From Mesostigma viride (Eukaryota; Streptophyta; Mesostigmatophyceae; Mesostigmatales; Mesostigmataceae), in assembly GCA_009746045.1 (NCBI GenBank), contig RPFO01000080.1:4352981-4416980 (forward strand): a stretch of 64,000 bases of DNA, given 5' to 3'. The translations under genes and the position numbers were made by a program. Positions 63,726-64,000 of the stretch are shown here, in pieces. The notes beneath the pieces are model-generated. The model had not been told where the DNA came from, did not search any database, and saw nothing but the letters and a program-made list of their open reading frames with translations. Position 1 is the first letter of the stretch, and each line of letters opens with the position of its first letter.

Positions 63726-64000
63726 TCTATATTTTTTCATTGAGAATGACAAATTATGGAGGTGAGAGTGGCATGCAACATAAGGACAGTAGATCCCGAA
63801 AAGAATAACCCTACAAACTATGATCTCGAATATATTTATTGAGAACGATATTTATTACAGGGATGAGATCGGCATACAACATCAGGAAAGCCAGAAAAAG
63901 ATGAAGGACCGTAAAGAACAGAACCACCATGGCAGGTAAGGAGCAAGCCAACACTATCATACAACTACAACTACATGCAGCAACATCGCATAAAAACCCA
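63726..64000 (+). repeat. Dispersed repeat with internal near-duplication, continues past the window
   Basis: ATTGAGAATGACAAATTATG, GAGGTGAGAGTGGCATGCAA and CATAAGGACAGTAGATCCCG are followed at 63838 by a second, diverged version (ATTGAGAACGATATTTATTA, CAGGGATGAGATCGGCATAC, AACATCAGGAAAGCC). Related to 45688-45780. Confidence 0.65.

Overview
The window is eukaryotic nuclear DNA with three intron-rich genes embedded in repeats. By my hand splicing the three genes have 35 exons, about 6.0 kb of coding sequence (roughly 9% of the window). All 32 introns can be read as GT-AG with reading frame kept throughout, and exons are clearly more GC-rich than introns. A NIMA-related kinase and a tubulin-tyrosine-ligase-like enzyme are typical of ciliated eukaryotes. 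The flavin monooxygenase starts with a Ser/Ala/Arg-rich leader that looks like an organelle (plastid?) targeting peptide. Together these suggest an alga or other flagellated protist with an expanded genome. I cannot name the lineage from sequence alone.

Layout: 1-1054 is repeat-rich upstream DNA. 1055-14208 (+) is a NEK-type kinase, 14 exons, 729 aa. 14209-16981 is a convergent intergenic region with LINE 3' fragments and a small terminal-inverted-repeat element. 16982-34320 (-) is a group A FAD monooxygenase, 11 exons, 721 aa; one intron holds a 2-kb satellite of 37-bp units and another holds a 186-bp direct repeat pair. 34321-42464 is a divergent intergenic region framed by ~0.7-0.8 kb inverted repeats, with a LINE insertion bounded by a 12-bp target-site duplication. 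42465-54633 (+) is a TTLL enzyme with an N-terminal membrane anchor, 10 exons, 555 aa. 54634-64000 is transposon territory: two microsatellites, a frameshifted LINE ORF1, a dead endonuclease/reverse-transcriptase LINE with a nested second LINE, and a PHD-finger reading frame.

The most unusual signal cuts across all three genes. At 24 or more of the 64 splice junctions (by eye), the neighbouring intron carries one to four decayed copies of that same junction. Donor-side copies lie downstream of the donor and acceptor-side copies lie upstream of the acceptor. The copies include part of the exon and the splice-site dinucleotide. This looks like intron growth by repeated local duplication of splice junctions, and is reported as the main finding. 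Other notable points are a kinase DFG motif read as EFG with a 10-residue activation-loop insert, a 481-bp higher-order repeat in the intronic satellite, and several LINE 3' ends that share a hairpin followed by a TTAA-type tail.
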